Translations under genes and position numbers: made by a program
Shown: piece by piece, positions 1 to 11,271 of the stretch
Numbering within the stretch: position 1 is the first letter of the stretch
Layout: every line of letters begins with the position of its first letter
The notes under the pieces: model-generated
Databases searched by the model: none
The model's input: only the letters and a program-made list of their open reading frames with translations
Told to the model about the DNA's origin: nothing
From: Nelumbo lutea
Taxonomy: Eukaryota > Streptophyta > Magnoliopsida > Proteales > Nelumbonaceae
DNA: 64,000 nucleotides
Reading direction: 5' to 3'
Assembly (NCBI GenBank): GCA_022828595.1
Contig: JAKGHH010000003.1
Coordinates: forward strand, 101,393,583-101,457,582

Positions 1-700
1 AAACCCTTCTGCTAAAGACTCATAGAAGTGTGTATGATACATCCTTCCCTTTCCAAACTTGCTCTAGAACATCACCTTTTAGTGGAACAAAGGGCGAAAG
101 GCTGATTAAGTCCACTACAATCTTCATAGCTTCCCCAAGAGCTAGGAAATTTGGAATGAGAAAGCATGCACCTTATCCTTTCAACAATGTGTGATTCATC
201 CTTTCTACTACTTTATTCTGCCAGGGTGTCTTTGAAATGGTCTTCTCTAGCTCAATTTCTTGCTAGTTTCTCTTTTAGCAATAGCATGAAAAGCTTAAAA
301 ATAGTCAACATTTGGTCTTTGGATTTTAGGGTGTAAACCCACACCTTATAGAACACACGTCAACAGGAACAAGGTCAAGAATATTTTGACTTCGATGCAA
401 GGTAAACCTTTAGAAATAGAATTTATGTTGTTTTCCCACCAAACAGTCAAAAAAGGATTTTAGATGCATATCTTTGGCAATAGGAAAAACTTCATGCATC
501 GCAAGGGTCTCAAGACTCTTCTCACTCATGTGGTTAAGTCTCTTGTGCCATAGCTCAATGGAGGAATCTTCCATAGCATTTACCTCCCTGTTGTAGCTCG
601 TTGTTTATGTGATATAGAGGGTATTCACTTTTTCACGTTTGCATAGCACTAAATAACTTCTAGTGAGCTTCTTCCTCTTTCTTTCACCAAAGTAGCTAGA
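1..700 (-). pseudogene. Ty1/copia pol fragment (pre-integrase and integrase core), broken
   Basis: Read on the minus strand, about 470-570 encodes a GAG-pre-integrase-like stretch (ELWHKRLNHMSEKSLETL), which is the zinc-binding segment before copia integrase. About 120-240 encodes the integrase core signature TPWQNKVVERMNHTLL, then after a frameshift RCMLSHSKFPSSWG. This order (pre-integrase upstream of integrase) matches copia pol on the minus strand. The reading frame is interrupted several times, so no protein is made. The element runs off the left edge, so its LTR on that side cannot be seen. Family assignment is firm from the motifs; the exact limits are approximate. Confidence 0.75.
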
Positions 701-719
701 GTATCCATCATCTTCAAGT

Positions 720-960
720 CAACCAACAATGCGCCCAATAAAAAGGAAACGGTTCCACGAGAAGCTCATGCCCGTTACAAGAGGGATTTGACCACTAGTG
801 CCTATAAGAGGCACTCGTTTCTACTTGAAAATGTACACTTGATCACACACTCTCAAGCTCTCTCAATTTCCCAAAGAACTCTCAAACACTCTCTTATTTA
901 AGCATCAGAGTGCCCTCCATGAGTTAAGACAACCCGGGCACACTAGTTCTCCTTCTTAAA
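720..960. repeat. Possible LTR fragment
   Basis: A stretch with short CACTCTC-type runs, followed by a TTTAAGCATCAGAG-like segment and a GACAACCCGGGC-like segment. These resemble the transcribed part of plant gypsy LTRs as I remember them. No paired LTR or target duplication is visible here, so this is a weak call. Confidence 0.25.
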
Positions 961-1209
961 GAATATTTCAGCTCGACCACCTTTCAGCTCGGCCCTGACC
1001 AGAAAATATCCAAATCAAAGTCCAAGTCATCAGATACAAGTGAGCTTCCTGGTTGTGCAACATCATCATATAATATCAACATTTGCAAACATTGGTTGCC
1101 CATATCTTTTAATCTTAAATCCAATCTACAAGTTAATGTGTTTAGAGATATGCTATAAAAAAATTCTAAATCTAAACGTGTTTTCATCTATCTGCCTTTT
1201 TTTATTATA

Positions 1210-1740
1210 CTAGTGGAATGGCTCGTGCGATGCATGGAGTATTTGATATTGATGTTGATATTTGACTATGCTTTTATATATTGGGTATAGATTTGTAATC
1301 TATGTTATTTTCTTCAATTTTTATGATTTTCTATTTTTTGTAAATTTTCTATGTATTTCTTTGTTTTTTATAATTTATTTTATTTTCTTCATTTTATGTG
1401 TTTTTTCATAATTATTTTGTAATAACATATATAATGGGAAAAATAGAAATTTGAGGGTAAAGTTGGAAAGTAAAATTAGAGTGTTTTGACCAAACCAATT
1501 GCACCATTCTCATTTTTCAGTGTGATAGTTTCTATGATTTTCTATATTTTTTGTAAATTTTTTATGTATTTCTTTGTTTTTTGTAATTTATATTGTTTTC
1601 TTCATTTTATTTTTTTCATAATTATTTTGTGGTGACAATATATATAATGGAAAAAATAGAAAGTTGAGGGTAAAGTTAGAAAGTAAAACCAGGGTGTTTT
1701 GACCAAACCAATTGCAACATTCTCATTTTTTAGTATACAA
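1210..1740. repeat. Start of a CTAG-type dispersed repeat with two internal ~210-bp units
   Basis: It opens with CTAGTGGAATGGCTCGTGCG at 1210. Related openings occur at 12217, 15172 and 18865. Two similar units follow (about 1320-1500 and 1530-1735). Each carries an ATGATTTTCTAT...GTATTTCTTTG block, then a GAGGGTAAAGTTGGAAAGTA-like block, and ends in CATTCTCATTTTT. No coding potential is seen. Confidence 0.5.
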
Positions 1741-1754
1741 GATAAGATATACAT

Positions 1755-2607
1755 GGTATAGAAATTTTTATGATTTAGCATGGTATAGAAATTTTTATGA
1801 TTTTCTATTTTTTTGTAAATGCTTTTGTGTATTTCTTTGTTTTTTTTTTTTGTAATTTATATTGTTTTCTTTATTTTGAGGAGAAAGGTGCATAGGATAA
1901 AGAGACATCATTTCTATTTCCTCCTTCCTATTGTGAAGTAAGGGGAATGGATAACATATACACTATACAGAGAGGGGTTTAAAGAAGAGAACTGGGGTTT
2001 TAGAATTTATTTCTTCGCTTCATGTGTGAATGATGATATTTGGCTTTTTGCCTCATGACATCCTGCTCATCAATGGTGAGACTGTTATTTACATATCTAA
2101 CGGCTAGTGCTTGGATATAGGTTGATCTTGATTTGTTTTTATTCGGATTTGAATTGAACATCCATCCAATTTTTGTAGAAGAGTCTAGATCTCTTGCCAA
2201 CAAAACACATTCCAAACCCCTACGACCCTACCAAGTACAAAACCCCTACGGTATTACGTTGGTAGGGTGTTAGATTATTGGACTGGCTTGAAGATCATCG
2301 AGAAAAAAACATCCTAAAACAAATCAATAAAATGAACTTGAAAGCATTTCCCGATCCAATACAACTTATTATGTTAACGTAGACAATCGAAATAGTGGGG
2401 AAATGGGAAAAAATACCTGAAAAAGTAGGGAGAAAACCAAAAATGGTTTCATTTAATCATCTAATTGATTGTTCAATGATGAAAATAGAGATGTAGAAAA
2501 AAATCCATTTCTCCATTCAATTTGAATTCGTGGGTTTTGGGCAAACCATCAGATACTTGACACATGTTGGCTCTAATCAATGAAGAGGTTCATCAGGTAG
2601 GCCTGGC
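1755..2607. repeat. Dispersed repeat, copy 1 of an ~850-bp duplicated segment
   Basis: It runs parallel to 3445-4650 over its full length. Shared landmarks include GTATAGAAATTTTTATGATT, TATACACTAT(A/G)CAGAGA, CTTCGCTTCAT(G/C)TGTGAATG, CCAAACCCCTA and TTGGCTCTAATCAATGAAGA. The short open frame on the minus strand here lies inside the repeat and is not a gene. Confidence 0.7.
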
Positions 2608-3165
2608 GTGAGTAAGCCTGTCAATGATACATGAAAATCCGAGGCCCAATTCAACATCCAATCTGATTATCTTGGATTTAGATCACGTATTTATGTAATC
2701 GGATCAAATTCGGATGTTACAATCTACATCCAATTAATAATCAAATTGGATTTTGATTTGACCCAATATGATTTGATTAAAATTTGAATATGATTATATT
2801 ATAATATTTATTAATTTTAATATATAAATTCTATATAATTATATTAAAATTTATAAAAATATATTTTAAATTTTATATTATAAATGAATTTATATACAAT
2901 AAATTTAGTATGTTGTATTTATATTAATTTACTATATATAAAAGTTGAAAAATAAATAATTTTAATTTTACTGGTATTTTAGAGAATTTAAAGTGGAGTC
3001 AGATTAAATTCGAATCTGATATGAGTTTGTTAGGATTCAAATTCGAATCCAAGTCTCTAAGTCCAATCAAATTTTGGATCAAATTTGAATGTAGTTTCTT
3101 AATATTCGGATCGGATGCGGATTTTGCTACATACAATCAGAATTCGATGATTGTAGCCCTATTGA
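2608..3165. mobile_element. Short non-autonomous hAT-like element inside repeat copy 1
   Basis: This block interrupts repeat copy 1 and is absent from the matching point of copy 2 near 4612-4625. It is AT-rich. Its flanks resemble each other in inverted orientation (AAGCCTGTCAATGA on the left; TGATTGTAGCCCTA on the right, read on the plus strand). A relative lies in the opposite orientation at about 35825-36222, sharing GAAAATCCG.(G/T)GCCCAATTCAA and the same alternating GGATT/AATCC content. A target duplication is not clear. The presence/absence comparison supports an insertion; the hAT label is inferred from end similarity. Confidence 0.5.
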
Positions 3166-3444
3166 GGAGAAGATCAAATAATGCCTAAGGGGAGAGAGAG
3201 GAGTAGGTTCCATAGGGGTTTTATTATTATGTTATTTGTTAAAAGCATGAACTATTAACTAAATAAAATTGGAAAAATAAAAAACTATTATTATTTTATT
3301 CATTTTATCCAATTACAAATGTTAACCATTAATTAAATAAAATTAGATAGCTAAAAAGGGTAAAAATGGAAAGTAAAAATCATGCTTTTTCATGAAACAT
3401 TGTCACCATCCTCACTTTTATAAATGGTACAGACAACATTCTCA

Positions 3445-4650
3445 TTTTTTAGTATGGTATAGAAATTTTTATGATTTTCTATATTTTTGTAATTTTTTTT
3501 TGCATATTTCTTTATTTCTTCTGTAGTTTATATTGTTTTCTTCATTTTGAGGAAAAAGGTGCGTAGGATAAGAGAAATTCCATTTCTGCTTCCTCCTTAC
3601 TACTATAAAGTAGGAGTGGATAAAATATACACTATGCAGAGAAGGGTTTAAAGGAGAGATTTGGGGTTTTTGGATTTATGTCTTCGCTTCATCTGTGAAT
3701 GATGACATTTGACCTTTTGCCTCCTGTCGTTCTGCTAATCAATGGTGGGCTGTTATTTGCATATCTAATTCTTAGCATTAGGATATAGGTTAATCCTGAT
3801 TCATTTATATTCAGATTCAAATCGAACATCCATTCGATTTATATAGAAGAATCAGGATCTCCTACCAACAAAATGCATTCCAAACCCCTATGGCCCTACC
3901 AAGTACAATCCCTATGATATTAAGTTGGTAGGGTGTCAGATTACCAGATTGGTCCAATGATGATCAAGAAAAAACACCTAAAATGAATCAATATAGTAAA
4001 TGTTTGGCATCGATGCTATAGTTGCAGCACGGTGCCTTTTTTTGTTTGGAATCGTTGCTGCCAGGTAGAACATTTCCTTGAGCAACAACAACTTTTTCTG
4101 TTTGGTACAAATGCTCTAGAAAAAGTTTTCTGCACTTCTACCCATTATCCACTACCATAGCACTGCCCTGTTGGCTGCAACAAGCTGCAACTCTAAGAAA
4201 TGCCAAATTTGGCATTGCTCCTAGCCATGCCTTCCCAATTTCCATGGCGTGGCTTGGAGCACCATTTTCTATGGAAAAATGGTTCCAAACATATGGCTGT
4301 TTCCCGTAGCACCATTTTTCCTACATGGCGCTGATGTGGCACCGCTTTCTAGAGCAACAACAACGGTTCCAAACAGACGCATAATGAACCTAAGAGCATT
4401 TTCTGATCCAATACAACTTATTACGTTAAGAGAGACAATTGAAAAAAAATAGTGAGAAAAAAAAAGCTTCATTTAATCATCTTATTGTTCCCTGATGAAA
4501 AGAGAGAGGTTGAAAAAATCTATTCTTCCCTTCAATTCAAATTCGTGGTTTGGGCAACCCATCCGATACTTGACACGTATTGGCTCTAATCAATGAAGAG
4601 GTTCATTAATTAAGTAGGTGCTTCGGGAGAAGATCAAATAAGGCGAGAAA
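3445..4650. repeat. Dispersed repeat, copy 2 of the duplicated segment
   Basis: Second copy of the 1755-2607 segment in the same orientation, interrupted at about 3996-4385 by a separate insertion. After the insertion the match resumes at GA(A)CCTAAGAGCATTTTCTG and continues to TTGGCTCTAATCAATGAAGA near 4581-4600. It is non-coding. Confidence 0.7.
3996..4385. mobile_element. MITE-like insertion in repeat copy 2
   Basis: About 390 bp present in copy 2 and missing from copy 1. It starts AAATGTTTGGCATCGATGCT and ends GGTTCCAAACAGACGCAT, giving imperfect inverted ends of the TGTTTGG type that is common in plant MITEs. It holds short open frames on both strands that show no recognisable protein. 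Confidence 0.55.
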
Positions 4651-4659
4651 TAAATTCCA

Positions 4660-5027
4660 CAGTAGTCTTATTGTTATTTTATTTGTTTTATCCAATTACA
4701 AGTGTTAACCGTTAATTAAATAAAATTGAAACATAAAAACATAACAAAGGGTAAAAATGGAAAGTGAAAATCAAGCATTAAAATAAAAAACATGATAAAG
4801 GGTAAAAATGGAAAATGAAAATTAGGCTTTTTGACAAAACATTGTCACCATCTTCATTTTTACAAATGATGAGATACAGAGATCATCCAATTACAAGTGT
4901 TAACTATTAATTAAATAAAATTGGAAAAACAAAAAAAATAATAAAGAGTAAAAATAGAAAGTAAAAAATCAGGCTTTTTGACGGAACATTGACACCATCC
5001 TTATTTTTATAAATGGTACAGATACAG

Positions 5028-5072
<45 letters not shown>

Positions 5073-5265
5073 CAGGCATTTTAAGAGGGGTAGGATTGAA
5101 AATATGAAGTCGAAAAAGGGGTAGAATTGGAAATATAAAATCAGCATTTTAAGATGAGATAGGATTGAAAATATGAAATCAGAAAGGGGTAGAATTGGAA
5201 ATGTAAAATCAAGGTGTTGGACGATGTATGCTCATCCATTTCTGTTTTTATAAATGGGTAAGATA
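4660..5265. repeat. Degenerate ~200-bp direct repeats and (TA)n tract
   Basis: Related blocks occur at about 3290-3430, 4680-4860, 4885-5020 and 5090-5265. Each has TCCAATTACAA(G/A)TGTTAAC, GGGTAAAAATGGAAAGT and a closing ATTTTTATAAATGG(T/G)A. A (TA)n microsatellite lies at about 5031-5069. No gene is seen. Confidence 0.5.
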
Positions 5266-5683
5266 TATGTCCTTTTTTATACTTTTGCATTTTTATTTTT
5301 ACTTGCCTTGTTCTCTTCCACCATGCTCCAAATTGTGCATTGATAACAGCTGCAATGACAAGTATGAGAGAGCTGAGATGCACATGTGGGGACCCCACAG
5401 AGCATGCCCAGGGGGTGCTCATGTGATCTAGAGACGGAGAGGCTGCAACTTGGGTTGGGTTAACCTGAAAAGAGCCTGAAAACCAGGGTTAGGTTGATTG
5501 GGTTAGAATTAGGTAAAGCATGAATCTGATCTAACTTTAGATTGGGTTAGGATTGAGGCTTTGACCAACGCAATACAACTTAATTTCATATTTGCATGTA
5601 TTAATATTATATATACTAGAAGAGTTGAAAAGATCCTATGTTACATTTGGTTTCTTAACTGGATTGGTTGTAGGTGAAGTTGC

Positions 5684-5793
5684 TTTTTTTTTTTTTTTTT
5701 TGCTCCAAAGGAAGGGGCTACACAATAAGGGATAGCCCATTCTAACCTAGGTGCAGGCAAGATTTAATCCCAAGTCTCCACTGTTATACCTTC
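5684..5793 (-). mobile_element. SINE-like retroposon with poly(A) tail and 13-bp target duplication
   Basis: A poly(T) run on the plus strand (about 5684-5701) forms the poly(A) tail of a minus-strand retroposon. The minus strand carries GGGATTAAATCTTGCC, which resembles a diverged tRNA B box followed by a spacer. The exact 13-mer GGTTGTAGGTGAA lies on both sides (5666-5678 and 5794-5806), the size expected of an L1-type target-primed insertion. No A box is recognisable, so the copy is probably 5'-truncated. The duplication and tail are read directly; SINE rather than another retroposon is an inference. Confidence 0.6.
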
Positions 5794-6641
5794 GGTTGTA
5801 GGTGAACCAACTTAAATAGTAGCACATTTAAATTTATATATTTTAAAATTCAAAGAAAACACAAAATTATGAAAGGATTGGAAAGCAATATGAGGAATAT
5901 GACGTGGGGAGTACTTCTATGTGGAGTGGATTCTGTAACACAAACACACACATGAAATCATAAAAAGACCATCAACACTTAGCTTGTTGGGAGACATCTT
6001 TACATGTTTTGAAGAAAACAATTGTTTTAATTTTTTCATGCACTAGTGGAAGAGAACGTGTAAATCATGTGTATATATAATGTTATAAATATATGGGTAT
6101 TATATTTATAAAATTAAAAAAACATTATTTTCTTCATCAAAAGAAAACACGGAAAAAGATTCTCATTTTTAGGAAGTAGATTGATTATTAAACACTAAAC
6201 CAATAATCGATATCAATGTGATCAGGATTGTTTATAAACTTAGCCAATCGATTGCTTTCCGATGGCCATTACAACAATTATAAAGTTATAACTACTACCT
6301 AGGTTACAAAAAGATTGATCCCTTATATGTGATTATATGATAAAATTGACCATTGCCCAATAATTTTTAGGGTGAGAATCTTATCAAATAGTAGGGTGGG
6401 TCTCAACCCCATCATATGCATCATGCATCAATATGACAAATGGTTTATAGCAGAAAGACCTTTATAAGATTCAAATTGCTGTGGCATGTGGATGGACATC
6501 CATATCCATATTAGAAAGAGGAAAGAGGGGAAGTGACGAGTCCGCAAAACTCCTACAAACCTCCTTCTCCCCTCATCTCTCACACATGTTGCTATTTAAT
6601 TTTAAATTAAATATTATATATAATATGTATTATAGGTGTCA

Positions 6642-7941
6642 TTAGGGATGATAATCTTGACCCCAACCCATTTGATTCATCCAATCCACCCATACCCATC
6701 TAATCTATTGGCGGGTCAATATGGGTCGAGTAACCCATTAGGGTCAGTAGAATAGGGTCAGGGTGGGTTGGGTCACATGGGTCAAGATGGATTGGGTCAA
6801 AGTCAATTCCATCTATACTCGCCAAATCTCAGAAAACAACAGTTGAAGTGACACAAACTCAGACCTCCTAACACGTCTATATATCATTAGAATTCCAAAC
6901 CACCATGCCACATTTCATTTTGAGATTAAAAATGAAATAAAATAGATTTTGTTAACTTTCATATTCACATGCAATTTTATACAAAAGCACTTCTACTTAA
7001 ACAATTTTATAAAGTAATTTTATGAAAAAGACTTTTACGAAAGCACTATAAAAGTACTTTTACACGAAAACACTTTAAGAAAGTACTTCACGAAAACACT
7101 TTTATGAATGCATAAAAGTACTTTTATAAAAGTACTTTTATGAAATCACTTTTACACAAAAGCACTTTTATGAAAATACTTTTATGAAAGCATAAAACCA
7201 CTTTTACAAAAGTATTTTTATACAAAAGCACTTTTATAAAAGTATTTTTATACTAAAGCACTTTTACAAAAGTACTTCTAAGTACTTTGCTACTTTCTGT
7301 ATTTTTTTGTATTCTCTGCATTTTTTGCAATTTTCTAGTATTTTTCTATATTTTCTGAAATTTTCTGGTATTTTCTACAATTTTTGGTGCTTTAACGCAT
7401 AATTTTTGCATTTTATGGTGTTTTAATGCATTTTTGCAATTTTTTGTTATTTTTTATATTTTCTGATTTTTTTACAAAAGTTCTGAATTTTTTGCAATTT
7501 TTAATATTTTTTGCATTTTTCGTAATTTTCTGATTTTTTTGTATTGTTCTAAAATTTCTGCAATTTTTTAGTATTTTTTGCATTTTCTGCAATTTTTTAC
7601 TATTTTTGTATTTTCATGTATACAAGTTGATCTGACTCGTTTTTGTCACGTGACAGTCTTAAGAGAGATTATTCTCTCAAAAGTTATTATTTTAGGTATA
7701 CGGGCCGTTTTGACCCATTTTTGTATTTATAGGTGAGGGTAAGTGGGTTAGTATGGGTGAGGATGGTTAAGGCTCAATATGAATGGGTCAAGTAGGTCAA
7801 TATGGGTGGGTCAAGGTGGGTTAGGATTAGGGTGGGTTATGACCCTTTTACAATGATTAATGACGGATCATGGTGGGTTGGTGGGTTAATATGGGTGGAT
7901 TGGTATTCAACCCTTACCCAATCCACCCATTTGCCACCTTT
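6642..7941. mobile_element. hAT-like non-autonomous element, 1.3 kb, with internal satellite-like arrays
   Basis: The left end reads TTAGGGATGATAAT and the right end reads ATTTGCCACCTTT, so the ends are imperfect inverted repeats of the TAGGGRTGGCAA type. The 8-mer AGGTGTCA flanks both sides (6634-6641 and 7942-7949), the target-duplication length of hAT transposons. The outer parts are rich in GGGTTGGGTCA/TGACCCAACCC. The centre is an array of AAAGTACTTTTA-type units (about 6975-7280) followed by a second array of TTTTTGCAATTTTCT units (about 7290-7620). There is no transposase. Confidence 0.6.
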
Positions 7942-8187
7942 AGGTGTCACATTATAATATTTTATATATAAAATATAAAATATAACATAAAATATTATAT
8001 ATACATAAATTATATATTTTTTTTGGGCTGGGCTTGGGTGTATTGAGCCTAAGCCCTAATCCTAAGCCTCAACCCTAAATCAACTTAAAGTTAATCCTAA
8101 TCCAAACTTCAACCCAAACCCTAATTTTTTTGGCTGGGTTCAGGATAGCCTAGCTCAAATTGTCGCCTTAATCACAAATCTAGAACA

Positions 8188-8609
8188 CAGGGGTGCAATT
8201 TGGGCGTGCCCAACCCAGAATTTTAAATGAGCTAGGCTTGGATTTTTGATCCTCAGACTGGTCTCGAATCCTAAAAGTTGAGCTTTTTTTATTTTTTGGG
8301 CTGAGCTTGGGCCTAGCCTTAAGATAGCCTGAGGCAGGCCCAACTGTATACATTTATACATACATATGTGTAACAAATAAATATATATATATTTGTATAA
8401 ATACATATATATATATATATATATAATTTTAGAATGAATTCATTAACTAACCAGAATGCATCAAATTACAATACAAGTTAAGTTCAAATTAAAAAAAAAA
8501 ATCAGACTTAACTTCAGGTTCGATCTAAATATGAACCTTAAACCTAAATTTTAGGGTCAGACCTAGATTGATAATAAACCCGACCCAAATCGCCCGATTT
8601 GCACCCCTC
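8188..8609. mobile_element. hAT-like MITE, 422 bp
   Basis: The left end CAGGGGTGCAATTTGGGCG and the inverted right end GAGGGGTGCAAATCGGGCG match over about 19 bp. The flanking 8-mers CTAGAACA (8180-8187) and CTACAACA (8610-8617) differ at one position, which fits an old hAT target duplication. The interior repeats GGGCTTGG/CCAAGCCC motifs and holds a (TA)n run near 8380-8425. The open frame on the minus strand here is accidental. Confidence 0.65.
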
Positions 8610-9414
8610 CTACAACAAGCCCCTTTGTGAATCGAGTTTCTGGGGTCAGAACCAATTATTACTGACAGACTTTTAGTTCCAAATTTTTCTCTATCTTCTA
8701 AAATATATTATATCTGTTCCTTAGGGTCTTAATTTTTTATTTCTCTCTTATTTCCAACCAAACCAAACCAAACATATTTTATATATGAAACGTAACTATT
8801 ACAGGCTAATCATGAAAAATATATATTAAACATTAGATACCTTTCTCATATGTAAGTAGCCACAGCGATACCGATAATCATACCTCAAGATGTAGGCCCC
8901 AGCCCAGTCTAATTGGGTCACACTGGTTTAGGTATGTCGGCTTGACCCAAACCATCGACAGACTCTAATCTTAGCGTTTACTGCTATAATGCTATAATGG
9001 TGCACACTGAAAAAAAAAAAAAAAAAAAAAATTGAATGCTCTACAGCGCCATTCAGACCAGAATCCATTAAAAAATCAGAAAAAGAAAAATCCAAAAAAC
9101 TTTGCAATAAGACTGCTCAGAAGGAGAACATGCAGCCTCAGCTTCTACCACCCATCGCGAACTAACACTGCCAAGAACGTAGTGAATGGAACCCACCATT
9201 TGATGGGCCCCTCCCAGCTCATAAGTGAACATGATCCAATGATCTATGTTGTGATTTAAGGAGTTCATTATAATTTACTGTTTCGAAGTATGATGTGTAA
9301 AATGAATTCTCTTCTTCATGTCCATTAAAAGAAGAATAAAAAAGATGTCCACTCTTGATAGGATCATTTTTTCTCATTTCTCATTTCTTGCCTACAAATA
9401 GTTCCCACATAACA

Positions 9415-9780
9415 TTAGGATGTATTCTTTTTTCGGATTTTGAAAGGGGAAAAAATTGGTTAATGGGATTTTGGTTCCTATTGGCTAAGATTTTCATGTT
9501 CTTTTTTTTTAGATTTATGTAGAAACCAGGAAAATCTTATTTTCTGAATACCCATCTCCTAGGTGGATAAATAACTTTCCCACATAGGAGGAAAGTTGCC
9601 AATATTTGAATAGGATACAAACGTCATTTTTAATAATAAATTTTTATGACTAAAATGGTTATCATCTTGAGAAATAAAAGAACATGAATAAATGCACTTA
9701 CCTAAATAAGTGTTTCTTAGAAAAAAATTTACCCAGATAAACTACATTTATCCGGATAAATAACTTACCGGGGCCTTAAA
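9415..9780. repeat. Dispersed ~370-bp repeat, copy A
   Basis: This stretch is similar along its length to 42093-42478 and in part to 43765-44000. Shared marks are GGGATTTTGGTT, AGGTGGATAAATAACTTTC, AAGTTGCCAA and the closing CGGGGCCTTAAA. It has no coding potential. The ends suggest a short transposon, but I could not see a convincing target duplication. Confidence 0.55.
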
Positions 9781-10547
9781 GCATCTCCCCATGAATGACA
9801 AGAGAGATACTTCCAATATATAATCACAGTATCTCATGAGCAAAGATGTGAGAACAGTTCATGAATAACAGATCCGAATCTTTTTTTCCACGTATACAAA
9901 AGAAAACATTAAACACAGGAATAAGGATAAAAATATCGATATCTAATGTATCGTATCCATATTGGTCCATACAGATATGCTTGCATATATTAATACTCAT
10001 AAAATTTAAAAATTTGAAATTTCAGAAAATATCAATCGTATCGATATGAATATTAATATTTTAATCCTTGCACTCAACTAATATATCCGTGTCTGGCTAA
10101 TTCATGACTTGTCATCACATCTTATGTGGCTCATGGACAGTAAATGTGGGGGGCCAAGGAGTTCCACGCCAAAAAATACAGATTAGGATAAAATTATTGA
10201 GTTTTTTGTCGTAGCTTTGGAGGGCAAAATAACTCACAGATCATTGATCTCAACTAAAGCATTAATTTTCTCTTTTTTTTTCTTTTTTCCCCCGATAAAA
10301 ATAAATATTAAAGACTACTGATAATCATTGCATGTCCCCTTTTGATGTAACCGAATTTTTAATTAAAAATATTACTTCACTAGAGCCAAGAGATGTGGGT
10401 CTCTCCGGACCTCCGGAGTAGCTCCAAAGGAAAGGTTTCAGTGCTCGACTTATTTTTCTCGGTCGGAATCGGAAAGACTGGTAGATGAGGCATAAAACCG
10501 AGAAAAGTGTTACAAAAGTTGGATAAATAAGAGCAAGCAATATATTC

Positions 10548-10847
10548 CATGGTTTTTAAAATTGAACCGGTTAGGGGTCCGGTTACCGGTTCAAATGGTC
10601 TTATCGTTTGATTTGAATGGTCGATTCATTCTGACAAAAAAAATAAAAAGATAAAAATTTAAAAAACAGTCAAAACGGTCCTAAAAGATAAAAATTTGAA
10701 AAACGGTCGATTCAGTATTTATTGACCAAAATCAATGGTTTTAAGAAAAAAAATGGTTTTGAGGAAAACGAAACCGATCAAATGACCAATTCCTAATTTT
10801 TCTGATCCGACCATACCATCCGATCCACTCTGATTTTGAAAACTATG
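10548..10847. mobile_element. MITE of the CATGGTTTT family, 300 bp
   Basis: It starts CATGGTTTTTAAAATTGAAC and ends with the inverted form TTTTGAAAACTATG. The 8-mers ATATATTC (10540-10547) and ATATATTA (10848-10855) flank it. The interior has GGTCCGGTTACCGGTTCAAA and similar GACCGGTT motifs. A second member with the same ends lies at 62898-63166, and related sequence fills about 44995-46095. Confidence 0.65.
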
Positions 10848-10851
10848 ATAT

Positions 10852-10931
10852 ATTATTCTATAGCCACCACCAGGCAACATATCAAGACATCATTATTCTA
10901 TAGCCACCACCAGGCAACATATCAAGACATC
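10852..10931. repeat. Exact 40-bp tandem duplication
   Basis: Two exact 40-bp copies stand head to tail (10852-10891 and 10892-10931), each starting ATTATTCTATAGCC and ending CAAGACATC. The array abuts the right flank of the neighbouring MITE. Exact identity suggests a recent slippage or repair event. Confidence 0.85.
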
Positions 10932-11271
10932 GTGATGATGCCTTGTTGGTGTTTTTACGCAATGCAAATAAGGTTGTCATCAGTATGTTATATATAGACT
11001 TCCATTATTTTGGATTCAGATGTCATGAACTCAGATTTTGGCAGTTAAATAATTAGGGCTTAAGCTGCTGTTCTTTTGGTTTGGTTAGATGTGTAAAGTA
11101 TGAAAAGTAGTTTGCTTTTAAGACCAGGCAATACAGTAGAATTATCATCGATACCCTCCTATGTCCAATCTTGTTGACATGGGTCATTTATATTGTCAAG
11201 ATAAATTTATCGTTATATCTTTATACTAGTGGGTCAATGGCTTAAAACTTATTATTCTATGGACTACATAA

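Noticed and set aside
6975..7280. Regular short repeats that could suggest a CRISPR-like array
   Set aside because: This is a eukaryotic, AT-rich region. The units are imperfect, adjacent and in both orientations, with no unique spacers and no cas genes.
8040..8130. CCCTAA-like words suggesting interstitial telomere repeats
   Set aside because: Words such as CCTAAGCCCTAATCC are irregular and sit in GGGCTTGG-rich transposon sequence. There is no regular CCCTAAA array.
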